The notes under the pieces were generated by a model. It worked only from the letters and a program-made list of their open reading frames with translations. It had not been told where the DNA came from and searched no databases. The position numbers and the translations under genes are program-made. Of a DNA stretch of 5,582 bases, positions 1-5,582 are shown in pieces; the first letter of the stretch is position 1; the number at the start of each line of letters is the position of its first letter. Source of the DNA: JAKEHZ01 sp035280505 (GTDB lineage Bacteria; Acidobacteriota; Blastocatellia; RBC074); NCBI GenBank assembly GCA_035280505.1, contig DATEFT010000015.1, positions 1 through 5,582 of the forward strand. The letters are read 5' to 3'.

Positions 1-1176
1 AGATTGGCACAGGCTCCGGGCTGGCAATTAACGGTCTGCTACTCGTCCGCCTGGAATCGCGACGTGGGATGGAGAATGCAACCGCTCGATCGCAGCGAGC
101 GGCCGCGGACGATCATCCTGGATCAGAAAAGCCCTCAGCTCCGGCGAAGACTGGGCAGCCCGGAGGCCGCGGCGGCCTCGCTGACGTGGATCCTGGCCCG
201 CGAGCGGCCCGACTATCTGGTCTGCTACGGCTATACGCTGAAACCGCAGACGGCGGCGCTGCTCTGGGCCCTGTTCACGGCCACGCCCTTTGCGGTGATC
301 GGCGATGCCAACATCTATTGCGATACGGTGGGCGGGTTGAAAAGGGTCATCAAACGATGGTGGCTGCGCCTGGTGACCCGGCGAGCCGCGGCGCTGATCA
401 CCATCGGCGCCGCCAACCGGGTCTTCTGGGAGACCTACGGCGCCAGGCCGGAGCAGCTCTTCGAGGCCCGATTCGCGATCGATAACGACACCTATGCGGA
501 CTCGGCCGCCGCCCACAAAGCGCGGGCCGCCGCCTTACGCGCCAGCCTCGGGTTGACCGATAAGGTCATCTTTCTCTTCTCCGGCCGCCTGGTCGAACGC
601 AAAAATATCGACCTGATCATCCGCGCCCAACAACAATTGAACGACGACCGGCTGGCCGTGGTCATTGCGGGTGACGGAGATGAGCGCGCCCGGCTCGAAG
701 CGCTGGCGGGAGGCGATCCCCGAATCGTCTTTACCGGCTCGGTCGATCCGGACGAACTGCCGCTCTACTACGCGATGGCGGACGTGATCGTCTTACCGGC
801 CGCCCAGGAACCCTGGGGACTGGTGATCAACGAAGCGATGGCCTGCGGGTTGGCCGTGATCGCGCATCGCCACTGCGGCGCGACCCTCGACCTGGTCGAC
901 AGCGACAACGGCGTGGCGCTGAAGACCTTCTCCGTCGAGGAGCTGGCCGCGGCCATGAAACTGCTGACCCACAACGATTTTTTAAGGGTCTCCATGCAGG
1001 AACGATCCCGGGAGAAGATCCGCGTCTGTTCCATCGACCGCGCGGTCCAGGGCATCATCGCCGCGGTCGAATCGTCCTTTCGAGATTCCGGCCGAGATTC
1101 CGGTAGAAATTCCGGCCGGGTTTCGGGCCGAGTCGCGGGCCGGGTTTCAGCCGGAGTGCCGGGTAGACGCGAATGA
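1..1176 (+). CDS. GT4 family glycosyltransferase, 5'-truncated by the window edge
   Basis: This is a GT-B fold glycosyltransferase of family GT4, expected to move a sugar from a nucleotide-sugar donor onto a lipid-linked acceptor at the cytoplasmic membrane face. The frame is open from base 1. The TTG at 4 is probably not the start, because the visible protein begins at the end of the first helix (LAQAPGWQLTV); I infer that roughly 20 to 25 N-terminal residues lie upstream. Counting from the codon at 4, the donor half shows SGRLVERKN (193-201), with the family's basic pair R195 and K200, then AGDGDERARLEALA (222-235) and the GT4 EX7E signature E269/E277 inside PAAQEPWGLVINEAMACG. The ordinary domain ends near residue 358. 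After it comes an Arg/Gly/Ser tail encoded by 12-bp repeats. The stop overlaps the next start (ATGA, 1173-1176), implying a shared transcript and coupled translation. The family call is firm; donor and acceptor sugars cannot be read from the sequence. Confidence 0.93.
   Translation, partial: RLAQAPGWQLTVCYSSAWNRDVGWRMQPLDRSERPRTIILDQKSPQLRRRLGSPEAAAASLTWILARERPDYLVCYGYTLKPQTAALLWALFTATPFAVIGDANIYCDTVGGLKRVIKRWWLRLVTRRAAALITIGAANRVFWETYGARPEQLFEARFAIDNDTYADSAAAHKARAAALRASLGLTDKVIFLFSGRLVERKNIDLIIRAQQQLNDDRLAVVIAGDGDERARLEALAGGDPRIVFTGSVDPDELPLYYAMADVIVLPAAQEPWGLVINEAMACGLAVIAHRHCGATLDLVDSDNGVALKTFSVEELAAAMKLLTHNDFLRVSMQERSREKIRVCSIDRAVQGIIAAVESSFRDSGRDSGRNSGRVSGRVAGRVSAGVPGRRE
1081..1164 (+). 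repeat. Decaying 12-bp tandem repeat encoding an RxSG tail
   Basis: Seven consecutive 12-bp units run in frame at the 3' end of the first glycosyltransferase gene, beginning with CGAGATTCCGGC. Unit 2 differs from unit 1 at one base. Later units drift (AGAAATTCCGGC, CGGGTTTCGGGC, CGAGTCGCGGGC, CGGGTTTCAGCC, GGAGTGCCGGGT). Because 12 is a multiple of three, the array adds four-residue repeats: RDSG, RDSG, RNSG, RVSG, RVAG, RVSA, GVPG, then RRE and the stop. The tail is basic and low in complexity, and lies beyond the last helix of the GT4 fold. Unit 7 carries GGAG at 1153-1156, which sits 16 nt before the next ATG and is therefore a poorly spaced ribosome-binding candidate. The array probably arose by slippage or unequal exchange; whether the tail has a role is unknown. 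Confidence 0.85.
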
Positions 1177-2513
1177 CGGCGGCCCCGGTTCTGATCGCCA
1201 TCGTGGCCGCGCTGCTCTGGCTGCTTCGTTATCGAGTCAGAGATAACTTTCTGCGCGCCTACGGGCTGTTCTTTCTGATTCTGCTGGTCTATGCCTCGAA
1301 CAAAGACTATTACGGGATCACGGCGGAGATGTCCGAGGGAGCCTTCAGCCCGTTGAGCGTGGTCCGCTGGGGGCTCCTGCTGATCTTCGTCGGCCGGGCC
1401 TGGCGATTGCGAAAGCCGGCGTCGTTCCGGGTCGATACCGCGCTCGGAGCGATGGTCATCCTGTTTCTCTGCGACCTCCTGATCTCCGCGATCTACGCGG
1501 AGGATTTCAATTACACCTTTCTGCGCGCGGCGAGTTTTGCGCTGCTCTCATTCGCCGTCCTGAAAGGTCTGAGCTGCCACCTCTTCGGCAATGTCAACTG
1601 CCTGCACTTCTTCCGGCTCAAATACTACACGGCCTGGATCGTGCTGGCTCCGATGATCGTGATCCTGTTTTCGGGAATCGGGTATGGGGTCACGGTCATC
1701 ATGGGGCAATATGCCGGAATCTTCGGCAATCAGAATATGTTCGGCATCTTCTCCGCCATGATCACGCCCTACGTGCTCTTCCATTGGCGGGCGGTCGCGC
1801 AGCAGAGGTGGGAGAAATGGCTGGACCTGGGGTTGTTGGCGGTGATCTTCATCGGGCTGTGGCTCTCCGGTTCGCGGAACGGAATGGGGACCTGCCTGAT
1901 CGCGATCGGGGTCTATTTCTTCGTGATCAACCTGCAGAGCCGAATCAAGATTCTGGCGGCCGGGATCTGTCTGATCACGGCGCTGGCCATCTTACCGGCG
2001 CTCAAGAACGACCTGACGCGATTCATTCGCAAAGGGACCGACAAGACGACCCAGGTGGCCGACCTCTCTTCACAGTTGATCGAAGAGAAACGTTACGAGA
2101 TGTGGACCGGAGTCTGGCCGCTCTTCTGGAAGCAACGGCTCACCGGATATGGATTCGCCGCCTCTCACCTGCTGGTCTTTCCCTTCACCCAGGACCAGGA
2201 GGCCGGCCGTTCATTGCACAACAGTTATCTGGAGATCTTCGGAGATCTCGGGCTGCCGGGGCTGATCCTGCTCCTCCTGATTCTCTTTCGGGTGGGAATG
2301 AAGGCGGTCTATCTGATTCAGCAACCGGGCGAATCCCTGGAGCGCAATATCAACGCCGTCTTCATCTCCAGTTTCATCGCGGGCTCCGCCAACGCCTTCT
2401 TCGAGAGCTGGATGTTCTCAGTCGGCAACCTGACCTCGCTCATGTACTGGGGAACGGTCACGGGCGTCATCGGGCGCTACGCCTGGCGTCCCGACGATCG
2501 AGAGTCCCATTGA
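1173..2513 (+). CDS. O-antigen ligase / Wzy-type polymerase family membrane protein
   Basis: A 446-residue integral membrane protein of the O-antigen ligase/polymerase superfamily (Wzy_C-like), which transfers or polymerises undecaprenyl-linked glycans at the periplasmic face. By eye it has about 11 to 12 membrane segments (for example near 4-19, 30-42, 61-77, 89-109, 115-131, 153-178, 189-206, 217-233, 237-276, 358-385, 393-412, 418-435). A long hydrophilic loop spans about 277-357, the position of the functional periplasmic loop in this superfamily. Family marks are GIFGNQNMFGIF (182-193), LSGSRNGMG (231-239, with R235), YEMWTGVWPLFW (308-319) followed by LTGYGF (323-328), and LHNSYLEIFGDLGLPG (348-363). 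H349 and R235 are candidates for the conserved His and Arg needed in WaaL-type ligases. The start is the ATG overlapping the upstream stop. The gene lies between two glycosyltransferase genes. Sequence alone does not separate ligase from polymerase, or from the O-glycosylation ligases of exosortase loci. Confidence 0.88.
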   Translation: MTAAPVLIAIVAALLWLLRYRVRDNFLRAYGLFFLILLVYASNKDYYGITAEMSEGAFSPLSVVRWGLLLIFVGRAWRLRKPASFRVDTALGAMVILFLCDLLISAIYAEDFNYTFLRAASFALLSFAVLKGLSCHLFGNVNCLHFFRLKYYTAWIVLAPMIVILFSGIGYGVTVIMGQYAGIFGNQNMFGIFSAMITPYVLFHWRAVAQQRWEKWLDLGLLAVIFIGLWLSGSRNGMGTCLIAIGVYFFVINLQSRIKILAAGICLITALAILPALKNDLTRFIRKGTDKTTQVADLSSQLIEEKRYEMWTGVWPLFWKQRLTGYGFAASHLLVFPFTQDQEAGRSLHNSYLEIFGDLGLPGLILLLLILFRVGMKAVYLIQQPGESLERNINAVFISSFIAGSANAFFESWMFSVGNLTSLMYWGTVTGVIGRYAWRPDDRESH

Positions 2514-2530
2514 TGCCCGACGCTCGCTGA
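2513..2530 (+). other. Five-codon open frame bridging two genes (possible coupling element)
   Basis: The stop of the ligase gene sits in TGATG (2511-2515). The ATG at 2513 opens a frame of five codons (MPDAR), and its TGA at 2528-2530 lies in a second TGATG that contains the ATG of the next glycosyltransferase. A GAGAG at 2500-2504 stands 8 nt before the mini-frame ATG, a reasonable Shine-Dalgarno spacing. No purine-rich site lies within 12 nt upstream of the ATG at 2530. Ribosomes could therefore end on the ligase gene, restart on the short frame and hand over to the next gene. This reading is inference: the peptide itself probably has no function, and two TGATG motifs 17 bp apart could be chance. 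Confidence 0.3.
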
Positions 2531-3723
2531 TGGCCAAAATCCTGCTCAACGCCCTGGCGTCGACCGCCGGCGGCGGGACCACCTATTTGCGAAACGTCTT
2601 GCCGCGATTGGGCGCCGGTCGGGACGCCCATCTCTATCTGGCGCTCGTCCCGGAGGATCGCTTGGCGGACTATTCGGTCTTTGCCAGCGAACGCCTGAGA
2701 ATCGAGACCGTCAGGGCCGGAGGCGCGGCGGCTCGCCGCTTCCTCTGGGAACAGACCGGGCTCCGTCGTTATCTCAAAGCGCAACGGATCGATCTGCTCA
2801 TCTCGCTCGGCAACTTCGCATTGTTTGCGTCGCCGGTTCCGCAAATCTTGTTCAATCGCAACGATCTCTATTTTTCGGATCGCTTCGTCAAAGATTTAAA
2901 AGCCCGGCGGCTCTTTCCGATGCGCGCCGGTCATCACCTGAAGAGCTGGCTGGCGCGACGATCGATCCGCCAGGCCACGCTCAACCTGACTCCCACCCGG
3001 GCCTTCGCGGACCGGATCCTGGCGAGCCCGAACTTGAAGGACTGTCCGTTCGAAGTGCTGCCTTTCGGTTTCAACCTGAAATCGTTCACGGCGAGCGAGG
3101 GGCAGTTGCCGGACGAACAGTTATCCAGGCTGAATTTGAGCGCGAACTGTCGCCGCCTGCTCTATGTCAGCCACTACAACTACTATCGAAACTTCGAGAC
3201 CTTGATTCGCGCGCTGCCGATCATCAAGGCCCGAATTCGAGAAGAGGCGGGACAGGAAGTCCAGTTGGTGTTGACGACCGAGATCAGGCGCGGCGCGCGC
3301 CACGGCGAATACGATGCAACCGCGGCGGCCGAATTGATCGACGAGTTGGGATTGCGCCGTGACATCGCCATGCTCGGCGGCGTGCCCTACCACCAACTGC
3401 ATCTCCTCTACCGGCTCTGCGAGGTCTCGATCTGCCCTTCATATGCCGAAAGCTTCGGCCATCCGCTGGTTGAAGCCATGGCCATGGGCCTGCCGGTGGT
3501 GGCCGCGGACCTGCCGGTGCACCGCGAAGTGTGCCGAACGGCGGCGGTCTATTTCGAGGTCCTCGATGAGCGCGCGCTGGCGGAACAGTGCCTGCGCGTC
3601 CTGAACGGTCCGGACCTGCGGCAGTCTTTAAGAGCTTACGGGCTGGAACGGAGCCAGTCTTTCTCCTGGGACCGGCATGCTCGCGAGTTGGCGGCGCTGA
3701 CCTCGCGGGTCCTATCCCATTGA
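2530..3723 (+). CDS. GT4 family glycosyltransferase
   Basis: A complete 397-residue GT-B glycosyltransferase of family GT4, a usual length for the family. The N-terminal half begins MAKILLNALASTAGGGTTYL, the classic first strand followed by a Gly-rich loop (G14-G16). It continues with DLLISLGNFA (88-97) and QILFNRNDLYFS (105-116), matching the acceptor half of exopolysaccharide GT4 enzymes. The C-terminal donor half starts about residue 208 with LLYVSHYNYYRNFETLIRAL (210-229) and contains the EX7E motif E307/E315 within SYAESFGHPLVEAMAMGLPV. At the usual donor-phosphate pair (Gly-Arg ... Lys-Asn) this protein has Ser-His ... Arg-Asn (H215, R220), unlike the first GT4 gene here. The start at 2530 is chosen because it gives a complete first beta strand; it has no evident Shine-Dalgarno site and seems to depend on translation from upstream. 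The product is expected to be cytoplasmic or peripheral to the membrane. Donor and acceptor cannot be assigned. Confidence 0.93.
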   Translation: MAKILLNALASTAGGGTTYLRNVLPRLGAGRDAHLYLALVPEDRLADYSVFASERLRIETVRAGGAAARRFLWEQTGLRRYLKAQRIDLLISLGNFALFASPVPQILFNRNDLYFSDRFVKDLKARRLFPMRAGHHLKSWLARRSIRQATLNLTPTRAFADRILASPNLKDCPFEVLPFGFNLKSFTASEGQLPDEQLSRLNLSANCRRLLYVSHYNYYRNFETLIRALPIIKARIREEAGQEVQLVLTTEIRRGARHGEYDATAAAELIDELGLRRDIAMLGGVPYHQLHLLYRLCEVSICPSYAESFGHPLVEAMAMGLPVVAADLPVHREVCRTAAVYFEVLDERALAEQCLRVLNGPDLRQSLRAYGLERSQSFSWDRHARELAALTSRVLSH

Positions 3724-3774
3724 ACCGATGGATAACCGCGTGTTCCGCGGTTGAGATTCAATAAATTACGATCA
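3724..3774 (+). other. Only intergenic gap, with a 7-bp hairpin
   Basis: These 51 bp are the only non-coding gap in the window. They contain a perfect 7-bp inverted repeat, AACCGCG at 3734-3740 and CGCGGTT at 3746-3752, with a 5-nt loop. An AT-rich stretch follows (about 3753-3774). No T-run follows the stem on either strand, so this is not a convincing intrinsic terminator. TTGAGA at 3751-3756 resembles a -35 box, but no good -10 box lies at the right distance, so I do not call a promoter. The hairpin may be a weak attenuator, an RNA-processing or stability element, or chance. Confidence 0.4.
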
Positions 3775-4758
3775 ATGACACAATCATTAAACGGGTTTCC
3801 GCTCTCGGTTCTGATCCCGGCCAAGAACGAAGAGCACAACATCGCGGCCTGTCTGGAGAGCGTCTCGTGGGCCGACGAAATCTGGGTCGTCGATTCGCAC
3901 AGCACGGACCGGACGGTCGAGATCGCCAGCCGGTATACGGACCGGGTGGTGCAGTTCGATTACGCCGGCGGCCATCCGAAGAAGAAGAACTGGGCGCTCG
4001 AAAATCTGCCCTTCAGCCACGAATGGGTCCTGATCCTCGATTGTGATGAAAGAGTGACGCCGGAGCTGAAGGCCGAGATCATCGAAACCCTCGGCCGGGC
4101 CGGTCGAGCGCCGGGGCCCGACGGTTACTATCTCAATCGCCAGTTGATCTTTCTCGGCCGCTGGATCAAACATTGCGGCTGGTATCCGAGTTGGAATCTG
4201 CGGCTGTTCAAACACCGGCTGGGCCGTTATGAACGACTGGGGACCGAGGCGGTCGAGGACGCCGGGGACGTCGAAGCGCACGAGCACGTCGTTTTGCACG
4301 GACGCGCGGGGTATCTCAGAAACGACCTGCTGCACGAGGATTGTAAAAGCCTCTATCACTTCATCGAACGCCACAATCGCTACTCCAACTGGGAAGCGCA
4401 AGTCTACTACGACCTGGCGCGCGGCGAGCCGGGACCGGAGAGCCTGCCGGCCTCGTTGTTCGGGGCGCCGGTCGAGCGAAAAAGGTTGATGAAACGCTTC
4501 TGGACGCGCCTGCCGATGAGGCCGTTGTTGCGATTCATCTGGATGTACGTCCTTAAACTGGGATTTCTGGATGGCCGGCCGGGATTCATCTTCTGCCTGC
4601 TCCTGACGATGCACGAAGCGGTGATCTCCGCCAAGCTCTATGAACAAGAGTTGCGAACCACCAAACGGAGATTCCACCTGCGAGCCATCAAACAGGCGTT
4701 GTTACGGAACGCCGATCGAATCTATGTGCGGGATCTGCGGCGTCGCCGGGTTAAATGA
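3775..4758 (+). CDS. WaaE-like GT2 family glycosyltransferase
   Basis: A 327-residue GT-A fold glycosyltransferase of family 2, most like the WaaE/KdtX-type group (WaaE is a beta-1,4-glucosyltransferase of the lipopolysaccharide core in Klebsiella). From the ATG, motifs in order are SVLIPAKNEEHNIAACLESV (11-30), IWVVDSHSTDRT (36-47), the DxD metal/donor motif DCD within ILDCDERV (89-91), GWYPSWNLRLF (135-145), LLHEDCKSLYHFIERHNRYS (185-204) and the C-terminal MYVLKLGFLDGRPGF (257-271), typical of this group. The stretch at about 251-286 is hydrophobic and probably rests on or in the inner membrane, with a very basic C-terminus (LRRRRVK). I prefer the ATG at 3775 over the TTG at 3751, because TTG lies inside a hairpin arm and would only add eight residues before the conserved first strand. 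No clear Shine-Dalgarno site is seen for either. The last 35 bp overlap the amidotransferase gene in another frame. Donor sugar unknown. Confidence 0.92.
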   Translation: MTQSLNGFPLSVLIPAKNEEHNIAACLESVSWADEIWVVDSHSTDRTVEIASRYTDRVVQFDYAGGHPKKKNWALENLPFSHEWVLILDCDERVTPELKAEIIETLGRAGRAPGPDGYYLNRQLIFLGRWIKHCGWYPSWNLRLFKHRLGRYERLGTEAVEDAGDVEAHEHVVLHGRAGYLRNDLLHEDCKSLYHFIERHNRYSNWEAQVYYDLARGEPGPESLPASLFGAPVERKRLMKRFWTRLPMRPLLRFIWMYVLKLGFLDGRPGFIFCLLLTMHEAVISAKLYEQELRTTKRRFHLRAIKQALLRNADRIYVRDLRRRRVK

Positions 4759-5582
4759 CCTGGCCGTCATCGAGCGGATGACGGCCAAACTGGCCCATCG
4801 GGGACCTGACGGTCAGGGAGTCGAATACTATCCCCGGCACCGGCTCGCCCTCGGCCACCGCCGTCTGAGCATCATCGATCTCTCGTCGCGCGGGCGACAA
4901 CCGATGAGCAACGAGGACGGAAGCCTGCGGATCAGTTTCAACGGCGAAATCTTCAACTACCGCGAACTGAAGGCGTCGCTGGACCATTCGCGTCATCGAT
5001 TCGCCTCGGAGACCGATACCGAGGTGATTCTGCATCTGTACGAAGATCGCGGCGTCGAGGGATTCAAAGCGCTGAACGGGATGTTCGCCCTGGCAATCTA
5101 CGATTCCGAGGCCGAAAAACTGATCCTGGCGCGGGACCAGCTCGGCATCAAGCCGCTCTATTATGCCGAGGCCAACGGCGCTTTCTTGTTCGGCTCGGAG
5201 ATCAAGGCCATCCTGGCGGCCCAGATCTACGCGCCGGAGATCGATTGGCAATCGGTGCACGATTTCTTCTCGTTCCTGTATGTGCCCATGCCCCAGACGA
5301 TCTTTCGCGGAATCTTTCAGCTCCCAGCCGCCCACTGGCTGGAATACGATCTGCGCGCGCGCCGGATCTCCAGACTCGAAAGATACTGGGGAGCGGCCGA
5401 ATGGAGCCGGAGACCGGTTAAAGGAGAACGGCACCGGCGCGATCTGCAGGCGGAGTTGCGCTCGCTGATGGCGGATGCCGTCGCCAAACAGCGGCTCAGC
5501 GATGTCCCGCTCGGGGCCTTTCTCTCCGGCGGCATCGACTCGAACGTGATCGTCGGATTAATGGCGGAACAGGCGTCCAAAC
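4724..5582 (+). CDS. asnB: AsnB-type glutamine-dependent amidotransferase (asparagine synthase family), 3'-truncated
   Basis: The first 286 residues of an asparagine synthase (glutamine-hydrolysing) family protein; full-length members are usually about 550 to 650 residues, so just over half is missing past the right edge. The N-terminal class II glutaminase domain begins MCGICGVAGL. Cys2 is the expected nucleophile, exposed when Met is removed, and this fixes the start at 4724. Further marks are HRGPD (25-29), GHRRLSIIDLS (44-54, with R47), FNGEIFNY (72-79, with N73 and G74 of the oxyanion hole), ETDTEV (96-101, with D98), MFALAIYD (120-127), ARDQLGIKPLYY (136-147) and FGSEIKAI (156-163). The ATP-pyrophosphatase loop SGGIDS is at 268-273. 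The enzyme takes ammonia from glutamine and makes an amide through an acyl-AMP. In polysaccharide loci such proteins may amidate sugar acids rather than make asparagine; this is inference. The gene overlaps the GT2 gene by 35 bp and has no obvious Shine-Dalgarno site (only CGGA at 4705-4708, too far upstream). Confidence 0.93.
   Translation, partial: MCGICGVAGLNDLAVIERMTAKLAHRGPDGQGVEYYPRHRLALGHRRLSIIDLSSRGRQPMSNEDGSLRISFNGEIFNYRELKASLDHSRHRFASETDTEVILHLYEDRGVEGFKALNGMFALAIYDSEAEKLILARDQLGIKPLYYAEANGAFLFGSEIKAILAAQIYAPEIDWQSVHDFFSFLYVPMPQTIFRGIFQLPAAHWLEYDLRARRISRLERYWGAAEWSRRPVKGERHRRDLQAELRSLMADAVAKQRLSDVPLGAFLSGGIDSNVIVGLMAEQASK
4761..4787 (+). repeat. Perfect 11-bp inverted repeat just after the GT2 stop codon
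   Basis: TGGCCGTCATC (4761-4771) and GATGACGGCCA (4777-4787) are exact reverse complements around a 5-nt loop, GAGCG. The arms would form a strong GC-rich hairpin in RNA. It starts two bases after the GT2 stop codon (4756-4758) and 37 bp after the amidotransferase start codon, so it lies inside that coding region (codons for L-A-V-I and R-M-T-A around E). No T-run follows, so it is not an intrinsic terminator. It might protect the 3' end of upstream mRNA or tune ribosome movement at the overlap, but no function is shown. Confidence 0.6.

Noticed and set aside
2232..2250. GAGATC / GATCTC inverted repeat in the ligase gene
   Set aside because: It is only a 6-bp stem in the middle of coding sequence, expected by chance.
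1784..2530. Plus-strand open frame of 248 codons overlapping the ligase gene in another frame
   Set aside because: Its translation is Arg/Gly/Asp-rich without hydrophobic or domain pattern, while the other frame has membrane segments and ligase motifs. Only its last five codons are of interest, as a possible coupling element.
3751..3774. TTG at 3751 as the start of the GT2 gene
   Set aside because: It lies inside the hairpin arm, lacks a Shine-Dalgarno site and adds only eight residues that match no GT2 element; the ATG at 3775 precedes the conserved first strand.
3751..3779. Possible promoter with TTGAGA as the -35 box
   Set aside because: No acceptable -10 sequence occurs at 16 to 18 bp; TAAATT and TACGAT are too close to it.
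3787..4677. Long open frame on the minus strand (about 296 codons) opposite the GT2 gene
   Set aside because: It is the antisense shadow of a GC-rich gene with clear GT2 motifs; the translation is rich in Arg, Gln and Pro, shows no recognisable fold and has no independent signals.
4755..4781. ATG at 4755 overlapping the GT2 stop (ATGA) as the start of the next gene
   Set aside because: It reaches a stop after eight codons and is not in the AsnB frame; the real start is the upstream ATG at 4724.
4751..5434. Minus-strand open frame of about 227 codons opposite the amidotransferase gene
   Set aside because: The + strand encodes an unbroken chain of AsnB motifs across the same region, so the antisense frame is a codon-bias effect.
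1..5582. A new defence, mobile or RNA-based system
   Set aside because: Every long stretch is explained by known glycan-synthesis families; no transposase, integrase, nuclease, toxin, tRNA or CRISPR signal was found on either strand.

Overview
This window is one stretch of a bacterial surface-polysaccharide (exopolysaccharide, O-antigen or glycan-ligation) gene cluster. All five recognisable genes lie on the + strand and are tightly packed. The DNA is GC-rich (about 60% by eye), with G/C-biased third codon positions. The O-antigen-ligase-type membrane protein and the WaaE-like family 2 glycosyltransferase fit a Gram-negative-type (diderm) bacterium. The sequence alone does not let me name a phylum.

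Layout, left to right: (1) a family 4 glycosyltransferase (GT4) missing its first residues at the left edge (1-1176), with an odd C-terminal tail encoded by a decaying 12-bp tandem repeat; (2) a polytopic O-antigen ligase/polymerase-like protein (1173-2513), overlapping gene 1 by ATGA; (3) a five-codon open frame (2513-2530) bridging to (4) a second GT4 enzyme (2530-3723); (5) the only true intergenic gap (3724-3774), short and relatively AT-rich, with a 7-bp hairpin; (6) a WaaE-like family 2 glycosyltransferase (3775-4758); (7) the N-terminal half of an AsnB-type glutamine-dependent amidotransferase (4724 to the right edge), which overlaps the end of gene 6 by 35 bp. A perfect 11-bp inverted repeat starts two bases after the gene 6 stop codon, inside the amidotransferase gene.

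Working together (inference): the three glycosyltransferases would add sugars to a lipid-linked oligosaccharide at the cytoplasmic face of the inner membrane. The ligase/polymerase would join or transfer the finished glycan on the periplasmic side. The AsnB-type enzyme would supply an amide group, either to a sugar acid in the glycan or as asparagine. Gene overlaps and the absence of good Shine-Dalgarno sequences before most starts suggest one transcript with translational coupling.

I see no tRNA, rRNA, CRISPR array, insertion sequence, phage gene, riboswitch or convincing promoter or terminator. The gene content is ordinary for such loci. The points most worth a second look are the overlapping amidotransferase start, the hairpin next to it, the repeat-encoded tail, the five-codon bridge and the altered donor-site residues in the second GT4. 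None of these amounts to evidence of a new system.
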